Notes under the pieces: generated by a model
The model's input: only the letters and a program-made list of their open reading frames with translations
The model's database searches: none
Told to the model about the DNA's origin: nothing
NCBI GenBank assembly: GCA_025345505.1
Contig: JANVCC010000152.1
Location: 2,923,318-2,987,317 of the forward strand
Direction of reading: 5' to 3'
DNA length: 64,000 bases
Source of the DNA: Todiramphus chloris collaris
Taxonomy: Eukaryota; Chordata; Aves; Coraciiformes; Alcedinidae
Program-made: the position numbers and the translations under genes
Shown: positions 1-13,300 of the stretch, one piece after another
Position numbering within the stretch: the first letter of the stretch is position 1
Layout: each line of letters begins with the position of its first letter

Positions 1-358
1 TAGCTTTAGTGCTGATACTGACCTCAGCTCTGAGTAAACATGAAGAGAGATAATCCCCAAGTGACTGCAGTTCTGATGGGATGTCAGGACATCTTCTACA
101 GGACCAAAGCTAGAACTGCAGTACTTTGACAGGGAGAAAGAACAGTGGAGTTGTAGCAGGGGAGTCCATTTTTGGCAGGTGGAGGGTTGAGGGTCACGTT
201 TGGAGATTCTTCCTTGCCTGCTGTTGATTTTCCCTGGAATCCTGACCCTTTTTATCATTAAAGTTATAATATTGCAGGTTAGGAGAGTGGCAAAGGAAAA
301 AGGCAGGAAGACTGTGGTAGTCAGGAGGCATGGATGGAGTGCTCCTTTATCTACTGAA

Positions 359-399
<41 letters not shown>

Positions 400-2711
400 C
401 AGATTAAGATACTTGAGGCCATGTTTGGCAAAGGTGAAAATGCTACCAGACATAAACAAAAATGACAACTGGTAGATGGCATACACAGATGCACCATGGC
501 TATGATAAAAGAGAAAGCGAATTATGAAAGCTTAGCATATCTTGTGCCCTTCTTCCTTACAGCCTGCTCATTTAAGTGGCATTAGAAGTAAATATTGAAA
601 ACCCAGATGACATGCTATTTTGGATATTAGTTCAACCTGTTTATCCTATTATTACCGTGGCACTTGCAAGTGTTATCTTTGGGTACCAGAGCATGGATGA
701 ATAACTATGAATGATATTTCAGAGCTGTCCTATCACTAATGAAATCCACACTTGTAATTAGTTTCATCTAAAGAATATGAAGTTTCCTTACTAGGCATTT
801 ATGGGTCTTATTCCTGATTTATGATGTACTTACTGATGCAGGAGTTAACAGATTAGATTGCTGAATGCCTGGAGTGATCACACAGACAACAGAAATAAAG
901 CATCTTCTTAATCAATCATCTTGCCAGCTATTTATCTGGCCTGCTCCTAAGAGATCACAGGACAGAGAGGTCATTATCCAAAAAAGACAAAGAAAAAAAA
1001 ACAAAACGGAGAGAAAGAAGTGAATCATCATTATTTTCTAACTATGTACCCAAGCATAGACCCAGCTGCTTATATAATGTGAATGACATTATTTGTATTT
1101 CTTGAAGAGTCCCTAATCACGTTCTGTACTGCTCAGTGCCATTTTTTGGGAGGTAAGCATGTCTCTAAATTAACCTCTCTAACATGTCTCTTTCCCTCTA
1201 TACTGCTCAGCGTGGATGTGGTCCTGGGAATTGTTCTTCCTCAATGCAGTTATCCATTGTCTGAACAAAAGACCAGACATCACTTAAGTCTCTAGGAGGT
1301 GACTGGCTATTTACAGTATATCAGAAGTCCTTTATGTTTCAGCAGGGATTTGTGGTGAAACTTGTTCACCTTTTAGCCCTTTCTGTGATGTTGGATATGT
1401 CTTTTCTCAAATTCTCTAATTCTGTTTAACTGCCTAGGACATTAATGCTCGCTCTGAAACAATGAAATTATACAAATGATGTTTTCTGTAAAAGCCTGCT
1501 TACTGCAGTGTATTAAGATCCCTTTTGGCCTTTTATAAGCAAATTTGTGGAGGGATGTGTGTTTTGTCCGGAACTCAGTGTTGTGCTTTCTAAGCTATTT
1601 CCAAATAGAGACCTCCACGCGAGGTCTGTTTTGTCTGAAATCCTATTTACTCTTTCCATTCAGGTTTTCTTCTCTTCATGAATTTAATCCTCAGCCATGG
1701 AATTCTCTCCTTATTTTCTTAGTTATGATGAGAGTGAACAGCTGGACCGTTTTGCAGACTTTGTTGACAGTGCTTAGTTCTTACTTCCCTCCCCTTCTCC
1801 TTTTTTTTTTTTTTCAGACAGTCCCTGGCTCACTTTGTCTGGCTACTGTCTGACATGTCAGCTTACACTATTCCAACTCCCAGCTGTTCTTTCCTTTCAT
1901 TCTATGGATTGTTCTTTGCATTACAGTCAAACATGGGGTTTTATTTCCAGAGGGCTAATCTGTTTCCACAGCAACCTATAAAATGGAGAAATCTGATCCG
2001 AGAACTTCTCTTTAAAACTTTTAAATGTGTATACAAACACACATGTATTTGTCCATCTTAAAGGCAATTGCTGTAGCTATGGAATGGAAGCTGTTAGGAA
2101 CACTGGGGAATCAGTAAGTTCTCAGACTGCTTAAGCTACACCATCACATTTCTGAATCTCATTATACATCTTGGCAGAAAATTACTGGAATATTTTCCAT
2201 CAAACATGGTTGCAGTTGCAAAATTGGATATGTTAAACTGAGTTATTGGGATATCCCTGTTTACACAGTGTCAGATACTTCTGTGTAAATTTTGCTGGTT
2301 AACTATTGTCATTGTCAAATGCCACCATTGCAAACTTACTTAGAACTGAATGACTGAGCTGACATCCCTCTGCTCAAGCTATAAATGCTCTGGAATCTAG
2401 ATGAAATACTGCTATGTAAAGATTATACCTATTATATCTTAACCTTTTGAAAAGCCATCCTTTGTAGCTACTAAAAGATAGCAGTAACACAAGCTTTCCT
2501 TCTACTTGATAAGCTGAGAAAAAGAGCAAAAGCCTATCCGTGAAGAAGTCTCAATCTTCTCTGTATTTGTGTGAGTGATACTGAATGAATGTGAACATAT
2601 TGATGAAGCAGCCCCCACATAGAGTCTGTTCAGATGTGATGGCCATGTCTTATCACCTGGAAGTTCAGATAAAGCACAGGTTGTTTGTGTTTTATTTTGG
2701 TTTTCGGGTTC
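1..2711. other. Non-coding sequence, no gene recognised
   Basis: AT-rich, CpG-poor sequence with only short chance open frames (none above about 100 codons) and no recognisable protein motif. It holds an A29 run and a T14 run preceded by C/T-rich sequence and followed by CAG at 1801-1817. That looks like a 3' splice acceptor, but no coding frame follows it. Confidence 0.7.
366..394. repeat. Poly(A) run, 29 bp
   Basis: An uninterrupted run of 29 A. I do not recognise a retroposed element upstream of it, so it is recorded as a simple repeat rather than as the tail of a retrocopy. Confidence 0.9.
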
Positions 2712-2783
2712 TTTTGTTTTGTTTTGTTTTGTTTTGTTTGGTTTGTTTTTATTTGTTGGTTTGTTTGGTTTTTTGTTTGTTTT
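2712..2783. repeat. (TTTTG)n and T/G-rich low-complexity tract
   Basis: At least five near-perfect TTTTG units (2712-2738) are followed by degenerate TTTG/TTTGG units. The tract ends a little over 100 bases before recognisable CR1 coding sequence begins. It could be the decayed poly(A) tail of a minus-strand retroelement. Confidence 0.85.
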
Positions 2784-2904
2784 AATCCTGATCTAAAACT
2801 GCTGATCCCCAGGGAAGTTTGGGCAGCTCCAGCTGGCTACCTGTCTCTGTGTTGGCAACATACTCAAGTCCTCCCAAGCTTGGTGGAAAAAATCCTTGGT
2901 CTTC

Positions 2905-5095
2905 ATTGTACACCGGAAGTGGTTTAATATGGAGGCTGAATCTTCTTCAGGAGACTGATGGACAAAGTCCCTTGGAATGCAGTCCTGAAGGGTAAAGGAG
3001 TCCAGGAAGGCTGGACATACTTCAAGAAGGAAGACTTAAAGGTGCAGGAGCAGCAATCCCAGTGTGCCAAAAAACAAGCCAGAGGGGAAAGAGACTGGCC
3101 TAGCTGAACAGAGAGATTTAGCTGTAACTCGGGAACAAAAGAAGAGTTTATGGCCTTTGGAAGAAGGGGCAGGTCTTTCAGAAGGACTACAAAGATGTAG
3201 TGAGGCTATGCAGGGAGAAAATTAGGAAAGCCAAAGTCCAACTAGAACTCAACCTGGCTACTGCAGTTAAAGACAATAAAAAATATTTCTATAAATACAT
3301 TAACAACAAAAGGAGGACCAGAGAGAATCCCCATCCTTTATTAGATGTCAGAGGAAACATAGTGACAAGGGATAAGGAAAAGACTGATGTCCTTAAAGCC
3401 TTTTTTGCCTCATTCTTTAGCAGTAGAACTAGTTGTTCCCTAGACACCCAGCCCCCTGAGCTGAAAGACAGGGAGAGAGAGCAAAAGAAGACCTTCATAA
3501 TCCAAGAGGAAATAGTCAATGACCTGATAGACCACTTAAACATACACAAGACTATGGGTCCGGATGGGTTATACCCAAGAGCACTGACGGAGCTGGTGGA
3601 TGTGATCATCAAGCTTCTTTCCATCATTTACCAGCAGTCCTGGGTAACTGGGGATGTCCCAGTGGACTGGAGGGTGACAAATATGATGCCCATCTACATG
3701 AAGGGACAAAAGGAGGATCTGGAGAACTGCAGACCTGTCAGTCTGACCTCCATGCCAGGGAAGGTCACGGAGCAGATCACCTTGAGTGACATTACACACC
3801 ATAGGATAACCAGGTAGGTGATCAGGCCCACTCAGCATGGGTTTATGAAAAGCAGGTCCTGCTTGACGAACCTGATCTCCCTCTATGACAAGATGACCCG
3901 ACTATTGGACGAGGGAAAGGCTGTGGATGTTGTCTTCCATAAAGCCTTCAACACAGTTTCCCACAGCATTCTAATGAAAAAAATGGCTGCTCATGGCTTG
4001 GATGGGCACCGACTCTGATGAGTAAAACACTGGCTGGATGGCCAGGTCCAAAGAGTGGTGGTGAATGTTGGTGGCCGGTCACAAGTGGTGTGACAGGGCT
4101 CAATATCGGGATAATTTCTGTTTATCATCTTTATCAAAAATCTTGACAAGGTGCTTGAGAGCACCCTTGGTAAATTCACAGATGATGCCAAGTTGGGTGA
4201 GAGTGTTGATATACTTGAGGGTAGGGAGGCTCTACAGAGGGACCTGGACAAGCTGGATCAATGGGCTGAGGTCAATTGTATGAGCTTCAACAAGGCCAAG
4301 TGCTGGGTCCTGCACTTGGGTCACAACAACCCCAGGCAACACTACAGTCTTGGAGAGGAGTGGCTGGAAAGTTGTTTGTCAAAAAGGGACCTTGGGGTGC
4401 TGATTGACAAGCAGCTGAATATGAGCCAGAAGTGTACCCAGGTGGCCAAGAAAGCCAATAGCATCCTGGCTTGTATTAGAAATAGTGTGGCCAGCAGAAG
4501 TAGGGAGGTGATTTTTCCTCTCTACTCAGCATTAGTGAGGCCACGCTCTGAGTGCTGTGTTCATTTTTGGGCATCTCAATATAAGAAAGCCATTGACGTG
4601 ATGGAATGGGTCCAGAGAAGAGCAACTAAGCTGGTGAAAGGCTTAAAGAACAAGTTTTACGAGGTGCAGCTGATGGACCTGGGGTTGTTTAGTCTGAAGA
4701 AAAGGAGACCTCATTGCTCTCTACAAACTCTTTTCAGGTAGCTGTAGAGACCAGTGAGGTCTCCTTCAGAACTATCTGAAAAGAGGTTGTAGAGAGGTAG
4801 GTGCTGGTCTCTTTTCACAAGTAGCTAGTGACAGAAGAAGAGGGAATGGCCTCAAGCTGCACCAGGGGAGGTTTAAACTGGACATTAGGCAAAATTTTTT
4901 CACTGAAAGGGTTGTCAGGCATTGGAACAGGCTGCCCAGGGGAGTGGTTGAGTCATCATCCCTGGATGTGTTTAAAAGCCATATAGATGTGGTGCTTGGG
5001 GATATGGATTAGTGGTAGATTTGGTAGAGTAGGATTAATGGTTGGACTCAAGGATCTTAGAGATTTTTTCCAACTTTGATCATTCTATAATTCTT
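2905..5095 (+). mobile_element. CR1 LINE, 5'-truncated copy
   Basis: A chicken repeat 1 (CR1) type non-LTR retrotransposon in forward orientation. Its 5' part is missing: homology by eye starts in the linker after the endonuclease domain, around 2905-2944. It continues through the reverse transcriptase and C-terminal region to the CR1 3' end, where a segment of the form 'gttggactc..gatctt..ttccaact' leads into 'cattctataattctt' (about 5039-5095). That 3' end resembles the short ATTCTATGA-type terminal repeat of CR1. CR1 copies are usually 5'-truncated and lack clear target duplications, which fits. The copy is old: it carries several stops and frame changes. The 5' border could lie as early as about 2790. 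Confidence 0.93.
2944..5012 (+). pseudogene. CR1 ORF2 reverse transcriptase remnant (broken)
   Basis: This is the remnant of the CR1 polyprotein that copies element RNA at the target site. The longest open stretches, 3200-3817, 3818-4018 and 4151-4741, lie in one frame and are separated by stops at 3815 and 4016. The C-terminal part, up to a stop at 5010-5012, lies in another frame, so there is at least one frameshift after about 4735. Stretches recognisable as CR1 RT are the KAQLELNLA-like and YINNKRRTREN segments (3236-3325), the MGPDGLYPRAL region (3553-3588), PVSLTSMPGK (3736-3765) and QHGF (3833-3844). The acidic segment of RT motif A is missing: the site reads DVVFHKAFNT (3926-3955), without the Tyr-Leu-Asp expected between Val and the Lys-Ala-Phe. 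The motif C Asp-Asp pair persists as FTDD, with the two Asp at 4181-4186. The enzyme cannot be active. Confidence 0.9.
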
Positions 5096-8000
5096 CAAAA
5101 TCCATCAAAGCCTGCCCTGTCTTTATAAGCAGTGGCTTAGCACCCAAGTACATAGGATGGATCTTAAGAGGTTAGGCCAAAGTTTGATTCATCATTCACT
5201 AAAGGATTAATTTCATTATGTTAAAATCAGGACAGTGACCTGATACCTTCTGGGCTGGTACCAAGAAGGACAAAAGTCACTGAGCCTAGCCTGTTCAGGA
5301 TATACTAATTTGATATGGCAAAATATCTGGCTTCCTTTAAATCCCTGATCCAGGAGTGTCAGGATGGAAGAATTGTGGCATTTTTCAGTTACTACTGAGA
5401 GTTCCTCTTTGTGCAATTTTTCACCAAATGCAGAGAATTAGGCATAAATGTATATCAGTAAAGCATCTGAACCGGAGGTGAGTAACATCAAGGCTTCTGA
5501 AAATATTTTGAAGTGCTTTTTAAAATGACATCAAATAAACCAGTAGTGGAATATTTCCGGGGAATCAGTTTACTCCAACCCCACAACTTGTATAGTTAAA
5601 AAGTTTAGCTCCTTATTGAAGTGTTATTTAATCAGTATATATATTATATTAACAATATCTATATTATGTAAAATATATACAATACATACATATTACAGAA
5701 ATAAAGTGTAACCATTTCCATCAAAGTACTGCTTAAAAGAGGGCCTTGAAACATACCCTCATGGCATTGATAAAAAAAATCTTGATTCAAAGAAATGTCC
5801 ATATAACTGTTCAGGCACACTGTGCACATGTCTATACTCATGTTCCCTGATCTACCCCAAATTTCTACCAGCTGCTACACAGACACCCCACAGATATCCT
5901 GCTCATCCTTTTGTGGTCACAGATAAAGCCAGTTGCTAATGGTGTAGGCTTCCAAACTTCTCTGGACATGAAAGGTCCCATCGTCTATGGTCTTGAGACG
6001 AGCCTTGAGAAGATCTTAGCAAGACTCACAAAACACAGCAGTGGATCTACACTCAAGCAAAAATTAAATTAAATGTGTTCCTGGAGAATCAGAGCACAGC
6101 TTTGCCCACTGCTTTTACCTCCTATCTTCATTCTGCTTTACCTTCCACAGAAAAGTCAAACTTACTCCTTCCTTCATCTTTTTTTCCGTTTCAGCCCAGT
6201 CATACCCACTATATGAACTTAGTGTCTGAGAGGAGTTTTATTTCTGGGCAATCCTTGCAAAAATATTCATAGCCACGTGGATTGCTGATACAACACCTCT
6301 GGGCAACTGTAGTGTTCAAAACAGTTTGGAGGAGCACTCCTATTTCCTACCATTGTTGAAGTCATTGGCTCATGAGTAAAATCCCAGGGCAGAGAAATCA
6401 TTCTCTATAACAAGGCTAACGAGGTACTGTGACTGCATTATCATTAACATTGGGCAAATTTTATGGTCCTGGAGGAATTCTGAACATCTCCAACTAGTCT
6501 TGGAGGGATGCCAAAATAGTTTGATGTTTCCTCCTCCCTCATGAGCTCTTTGTCCCTCACATCTGCCTTCTCAGTCCCTTGGTGATTTGAACAAAACAAA
6601 ACCTGTGTGAATAGATAAATTTTCTCCTACTTAATAGTGAACTTTGTGTTGGAACTTGAAAGAAAAAGTGGTGTCTGCCTTGAGAGTGTTCCTTCTTCTC
6701 TTGCCTGAAATTATTTTAATTTTCTCTCAGCTGGATTCTTCTCTCCCTCTCCCCAGTCTTTTTCAAAGTGGGTTGCTAATCTGAGATTGCTCAAAATAAT
6801 AATTAATTTTTAACAACATGGGAGTTTTGAAATACAGGCAAATCTCCCACCAGTGCTTCTAAGGCTATATAAGTCACTGCAGTATTAACAACAAAACAAG
6901 GAAATAATATTAAAAATAAAATGAAATAAATAAAATTACTTTTTTGATGCGTGGCTTGTGGTCCAAAGAGTTGTGCATAGGGAGATTCATGACATATTGC
7001 CCAAGTGAATGACTAATTATGATCATTCGGCCTGTAACTTGAGTTGGTCAGGCTACTTGTGCTTTTTTGTTTTCTGATCACTATATCAGCATTTCCTACC
7101 TCCATGAAGCACCAAGCTGTCTGTGTTTGCTCTGGTCTATGCACACGCAGAGTCTGAGAGGTTTCAAAAGCGTTAACAATAATTGCACATGCACTGACCA
7201 CCTGCAGAAGGTTTTCTTTCTTCAGGAAGCATCAATTTTACTAGGTGTCATGGTGCAAGTTTAGATACTTCTGACATTCAGGTAGTTGTAGACATGCAGA
7301 AATTTGCATTTCTGTGTTGGTGTGAAATATGTACTGTACTGCACTCTTTCAAGCACCCATATGTTTTCTTAGATCTTTCCCTGAATTCCTCACTGTCTCT
7401 TACTTATTTATACTGAATAAAGATGAGAAATTATAATAAGGCCATTTCTTCACTGAAGAGGTGAGGGACATGAATTTTAAAGCACAGGCATCTATAGCCT
7501 GTGGACTATGTAGCAATATGTAGATTGTGGACTATGTAGCTACTGGCCTATGGACCAGTAGCAATACAAGGAGACACAGCTCTCCTCCATCCTGGGCTGG
7601 CACCATGACCATTTCAGCACCCATTCTTGGGGTCAATTCCCACTGTTTGGCACTGACTTTTTGCAGTATAAACCATTAGAGAAGTAAGGGACAAGGGCTT
7701 TTTCTGTCTTTCAGCCACCTGTGTAATTTTTTTTTTTAACAACCAATGCAGACAAATTTCAATACTCCTTAACTGACACCAGAAGGAGTGTTTGAAGGTG
7801 AACAAAGGGCTATGTCTTCAAAGTGGTTCTTTGTGCTTGTGGAATAAATGTCTCTTCTCTCTGCCCTTTGTGGGCCCATGAGATAAGAGCCACTTTTGGA
7901 CAAAGGACACAAACCCAGATATATGGGATGGACAGCTCAGTAACTTGATGGGCAAACATGAGTATCCCACCCCCAATCCTCCTTAACAAATGGACTTACA

Positions 8001-10209
8001 CAGTACAAAGCCTCCTAGAGTCTGGTTTTCTAATTAAAGCAACTTTACAAAGAAAAGGTCCAAACCTTCACACTGGTATTTTTTTTCCTCCCAGGCTGTA
8101 CATTTGTAATGGCAACCAGGCTCAACTTGTCAAGCATGTCTCTGATATAATGAGCCAGAGGAATTAACTAATTTACCACAGCTGGCCTCACTCTTTTGTC
8201 CTGAAAATTCCTATACTTAGGTAATGCAGCTGTGAACTTGCCTCCATCAGAAAAAGAGACTGAGGGACTAGAAAAGAACTAAATAAAAAGATTGCAACAC
8301 CCCTCCAACCTTCCTGTCCAAATCTGCCTTTGGGGTTTATACATCCTGTCCCAGGGCACACAGATTTTTCATTTGAGGGTCCAGCCATGGCAGTCCTAAG
8401 TATCTTGATGTATTTCCCTGTCTCAAACACAGTTCTTGTGGTGCACTAGAAAATCCTCCCTTGTGTCCAGTCTTCAAATAATATCCGAGATCATTAGTAA
8501 AGAACTCTTAACCCACACAGTAACAGCTTGAGATTAAGCTCCACTTCACAGTGCAGAAGTCAAAGATATTCACACTTGCCTTGCTGTTTTTCAAGAATGC
8601 CTACCTAGTTCACACAAAATGACTGTAAATGAAGGAGGTTGAAATTGTTATTAGAATCACAAGTTATGTAGTCTGATATTTAGGATGCTAATATTGGTGT
8701 CCATCATGCAAGACAGCCCCACCAAGGTGTCTGACAATTCACACACCTCTTTTGTATTTCACAGCAGCTGCCCCAGCTGTCTCCATTATGTGTGTGGGTC
8801 CTTCATGAGAGTCCCAGGAATCAATCTCCTTCCAAACTCCTCTCTAACTACAGGCTATATAAGAAAGGACATGAAAACCTAAAATAACAGAAGACAGGAC
8901 TTTGGGATTGCCAGCTACTAAGATGACAGCTTGATCTGCTGGACTCCATTGGATGTGTACTTCAGAAGGGCTGGGACAGACAGTCTTATGATTCAGTAAG
9001 AATTTTTTCTCTCCTCTTTGTTCATGAGCTCAGAGACATAGTCCCTGTGTCAGGTTGGATGACAGATGTTTTAAACAGTAGCTCACTCTCTCTGGGATCC
9101 CCATGGCCACAAGGGAATATGAATTCTTCCAGATGTGGCTTGTAGTGGGCAGATATGGGCCCACAAGAAAAAGTGGGGTAAAACCTGGCCTTGTATGCCT
9201 CTTGTGCACTAAATAGGAGAAGGATGTGATATCTCATATTTTATGATGTGTATGGCATTCCTCATCAAGACACATTTGATATCAGGCATCAACATACATC
9301 AGGGTTTCTGGGTCCCAAGATGAAAAACTTCTTGTGCAAATGGATTTGTGGAAAAGTTTTTGGACTTGCCCAGAAGGTAGTGCTAGGGTTGACTCCACCT
9401 GTCAGTGTGGACCTATGCTTAGATTTCCAGGGTCCAGAATAGGGTAACATTTCAATCATGCTTATTCTCTGTGCTTGTTTTTTAGTCATCAATGTTTAAC
9501 TACTTGCACATTGACTGTTGTTAGGGTCTGTTTGTCTTTATGAGCTGAATATAACACAGGGTGTTTGGGGATGAAGCTGCTCTCAGTTTTGTTATAATTT
9601 GTATAAGAGCTGTAAAAACTAAAGGAAATAAAGACTGTGATTCACTATGTAGCATATGAAAAATCCAAGCACAAACTGATTCTGACTGTTATTCAGAGCA
9701 CCAACCTGAAATGCTGTTGTCTGCCTCTCAGAATTACTAACTTTAGTGACATTCAAGAACAGGAATGTCATATGTTGTTTCACCTTTAGAAAACCTCTAA
9801 TTCCTCTGTGAGATATGAATCAGAAGTTTGATATTCTTCATGCATTCCCTAAGTAACAAGCTTTCCTATAATCAGTCTTTCTGTCTGTCTCCTCTCAAAA
9901 GCTAAATATTTTATACAGAATTATTCAGCTCCAAGAGAAGTGAGCATCCCCCACAGAACTTCTTGCTTTATGTAGATTAAATAATTTTTTAAGCTGTCGA
10001 TGTGTTCATATTGCCTGAGAAGAGACGGAATCTGAACTATTTCCCCCATTTCAGAGGAAACGCTCTTAAGGAATGCTCCAGGGATGATGTTCTGCAAAAG
10101 GCTCACCACTTACTTTGTTTTATTCCACTTTTAAGCCAGAAGCATTGAGGAAATTCAGTCTGAAGTCTGAAATTATTCTGGGCTTTTTTTCTACTAAGAA
10201 TATAAGTAT
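5096..10209. other. Non-coding sequence, no gene recognised
   Basis: About 5.1 kb of AT-rich sequence. All open frames are under about 80 codons and have no recognisable family. The only local structure seen is an AT-rich stretch at 5635-5705 and a small direct plus inverted repeat cluster at 7501-7562. Confidence 0.7.
7501..7562. repeat. Short direct repeat and hairpin
   Basis: GTGGACTATGTAGC occurs at 7501-7514 and again at 7527-7540. It is followed at once by an inverted repeat, GCTACTGG (7539-7546) and CCAGTAGC (7555-7562), with an 8-base loop. It is a local slippage-type structure with no known family. Confidence 0.75.
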
Positions 10210-10341
10210 GCAAACACACACACAAAGGGAAGGAATAAAGGAAGGAAGGAGAGGAAAGAAGGAAGGAATGAGGAAAAAGAGATGGAGGAAGAAAGAAATA
10301 AGCAGAGGGGTGGGGAGAGGAGAAAGAAAGAAAAAAAGGGA
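10210..10341. repeat. (CA)n followed by GA-rich purine tract
   Basis: A short CA repeat (about 10211-10224) runs into more than 100 bases of almost pure purine made of GGAA/GAAA units. The lysine/arginine-rich and phenylalanine/serine-rich frames on the two strands are by-products of this composition, not genes. Such a purine mirror tract could adopt triplex (H-DNA) structure. Confidence 0.88.
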
Positions 10342-13300
10342 AAACACCACACATTAAATACAAAATACTTGCAGAGATGTTTCTGCCTCTTTAGCAGAAC
10401 CATTTTCTGTTTGCCTAAAGTTTTCTCAGTGATGTGTCTGAAACAGGTCTTTGCCCTGACCATCTTTTCTCACTCTGTCTCTATAAATGAGTAGAAATTC
10501 AACACAAACCCTTCTCATTCAGAGGAAGAGGGATTTTAAAATGGATGTGCAATCTTTCCCCCTGCTTGTTGGGATTCTGGAACTCAATGCTTCAGGAAAA
10601 TGAAAATTCCTGACAGAGAAAATTCCCTACATAGGACAGCTGCAGTCCACATAAACCACACAAAAAGTTTCCCACGTGAGAGAAATATCTTCCCTCAAGA
10701 TGGAAGTAGCAAAATACCAAAAACATCAGATAAATTTAAGATCTATTTAATACGTACAAATCTATGAACTGTAAAGTTTCACGGATAGAAATGTTTCAAT
10801 AATCAGAAGCTCCAAAATACTTAATTATACTTTTCTATCTTCCATGATACTAATCATAATATTTGGGGATTTCTTATGAAACGTTTTCCCAGGCATTCTA
10901 AAGCCCACAGGTGATCTATGCTTGCCCACACTGATTCTGACTGTAATAACCTTAAACTTTATTATTAAATTTCACCTTTTTCTGGACACACTGTTATGTT
11001 GTGAGGACTTGGAACAAACAAGGATTAAAAGTGATTTTTCTTGGAGAGAATGAATGCCTCAGGCAATAGATAAGAGGGTAAGAGGACCATATAAGTACTT
11101 AATAAAAAGAAATAAGCTTCATTTCAACTATGGGAGTCAGTGAGAAATATAATTTCTCTTCATATTATCATTTTTATAGGGCTCTAAATTGTGACTAGTG
11201 CTTTCCGGATAAGTGACATGACATGTTCTTGTGATATTAAACTTGATATAACTTAGTAAAGACTATAAACTAAAGAAACTTGTATGACTACAGTGGTGAA
11301 CAGGCAATGCTGTATATTCACTAACGTATGGATCATGTTGACTCCTTCACTCTTACATGTAATTTATCAAGTAACATATGCAGAAATATGAGTGTGGACT
11401 GATGCCCAGGAAAGACTTGATTGCTGGAAAGTGATAAGAAGAAAGGCTCTGAGCTGGTGTCTAGTCTGTAGCTCATGGTGGTTGGCATGAATGCACATTA
11501 CGACATGTCTTCTAGATAGACCATGAGTTCATGGAATAGGGCTTCATTTCACTTCTGGCAATGGTGTGCCAACTGCTGGGATGTCTACAGATAATAACCA
11601 CTAGTCGAGAGGATAGGTCCTCATATGCAAAGGCTGCAAGGGGTGACTGTATCAGCAGAAGAAATCTGCAATAGTTGGGGAGGTTCATGGTGTAGAAACC
11701 GAAGCATGAAAGTGGGAGGGAGATTTCTCTAGTAGTAGTCCAGAGAGAGCCAAAAGCCTTTTGGTTTGAATTTTTCTTTAGTTTTGTGTTGGAGAATAAA
11801 ATGTATGCTTTGGAAGAGTCTTAGGCATGGCAATGAACCTCTTTAAAGGCTGGGAAATCTATCAGGCTGTTGCTTACTCATATTAAGCTATGAAGGCCAG
11901 TTTTTTAGTTGGGAGATCTTAGTTTTCTACAGGAATTTTTCAAACAATAAAATGAGTTTTCTTTCACCATTAAAAATGCTCACAGCTGTCAGGATGAAGA
12001 TTATAGGGGAAGGTCCTTTTGAGATATAGCAGGGTTAAAAAAAATGAACATTTGTCTATTTAATAACACTTCACAGTTGCCAGATTTACACTCACATTGC
12101 ATTTAGCCCAGGAGCAAAATTTATAACTCTCCATTTGGATCACAAAATTCTTTCCCTCTGCTAGAAGAAAACTATATCCAGGGGAAAAGCCAAGTTTCCT
12201 TTAAAGATCATTCATTTATTTTGTGAAATGTTTGATGTATATTTAGGGATATTATCAATTGTGTTAATAAAATTTATTTGTCACTAAACCTGCATAGAGA
12301 CTTTGTCTGCAGTGGACATTTTCATTCTGTGTAAGGCTATTTAGGGCTATATATGAAGAAAGTACCTATGTGGCTTGCATATGATGGGCATCTAGTGAGG
12401 TTTTCAAAAGCAACAAATGCTTTGGAACTAACAGGAGTAAGGACCAGGGTGCTTTGGTGCTTTTGAATGAGTGATAGAAGCTTGTGTGACTTGTTAGGCA
12501 CCTACGTGTTTTCCAGAGCTCCTCTTCAGGTGTTGCAAATTGCACTTCATGAGGCATGTAGACAACCTGTGTGTCTGGGTTGTTTGGAAGGAGAAAAAGC
12601 ATGAGGAGGGATGTTGGAAAGAGTTTTTAGGAATCAATGCAAGAGGGTAAAACCATCTGAGAGCACAGAGACTGATTTTCTAGGAAGAAAGAAGGTGGGC
12701 AAAGAGCAATGAAATCTAAGTTTTGGATTTTCTGAGTCTGAGTGAACTGGCTCCAGCAAGTTCCTATAAGTGCTTTGGGTGCACTAATATAGATAACACT
12801 TGTGCAGAGGCAGGTAGGTCTAATCAGAACCTCAGCTCCTTCTTGGATCCTCCTGAAGCTGAGTGGGATAGGGAGAGATAGTGGTAAAAATTGACTGTAT
12901 TGTAAATTTTATATACTACTCCAAAATTTGCTGTAAGAAAGGGATTGCTGTGAAGGGTCAGATGGGGTCAGGGGTTTGTGAGGCATGCTTTAAGAGTCAG
13001 AAACACTCTGGTCTCAAGCCTGTGCTTAGAAATCCTGACAAGCAAAGAGCTACTGGTCTCAGTGGTCTTGATTTTTTTGTCAGTTTTCCAAGAGGCTACT
13101 CAGGAGCCGGTGACTGAGCTGTCAGGAAATAAGGTAGTTCTCTGATGTCTGGAGCTTCACGAGATCAAGCTGTTTCTTCTTGGTATTTCATTTCCAGTCA
13201 GCCTTGGCATCTGATGAAAACAAAGCTTCTAAATGGCATAGACAGGTGTGCTTTTGTAGAATGGTTCAAGGAAATACTGCACTCAGAGGCACAGTAAATA

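Noticed and set aside
1780-1853. Polypyrimidine tract plus CAG resembling a 3' splice site
   Set aside because: The frame behind it is short, with no conserved peptide and no donor. T-runs followed by CAG are frequent in AT-rich DNA (also at 58796-58817).
3289-3838. Minus-strand frames of 112 and 89 codons
   Set aside because: Shadows of the CR1 reverse-transcriptase remnant on the opposite strand.
10115-10463. Basic (Lys/Arg/Glu) plus-strand frame and Phe/Ser/Leu minus-strand frames
   Set aside because: Produced entirely by the purine-rich simple repeat at 10210-10341.
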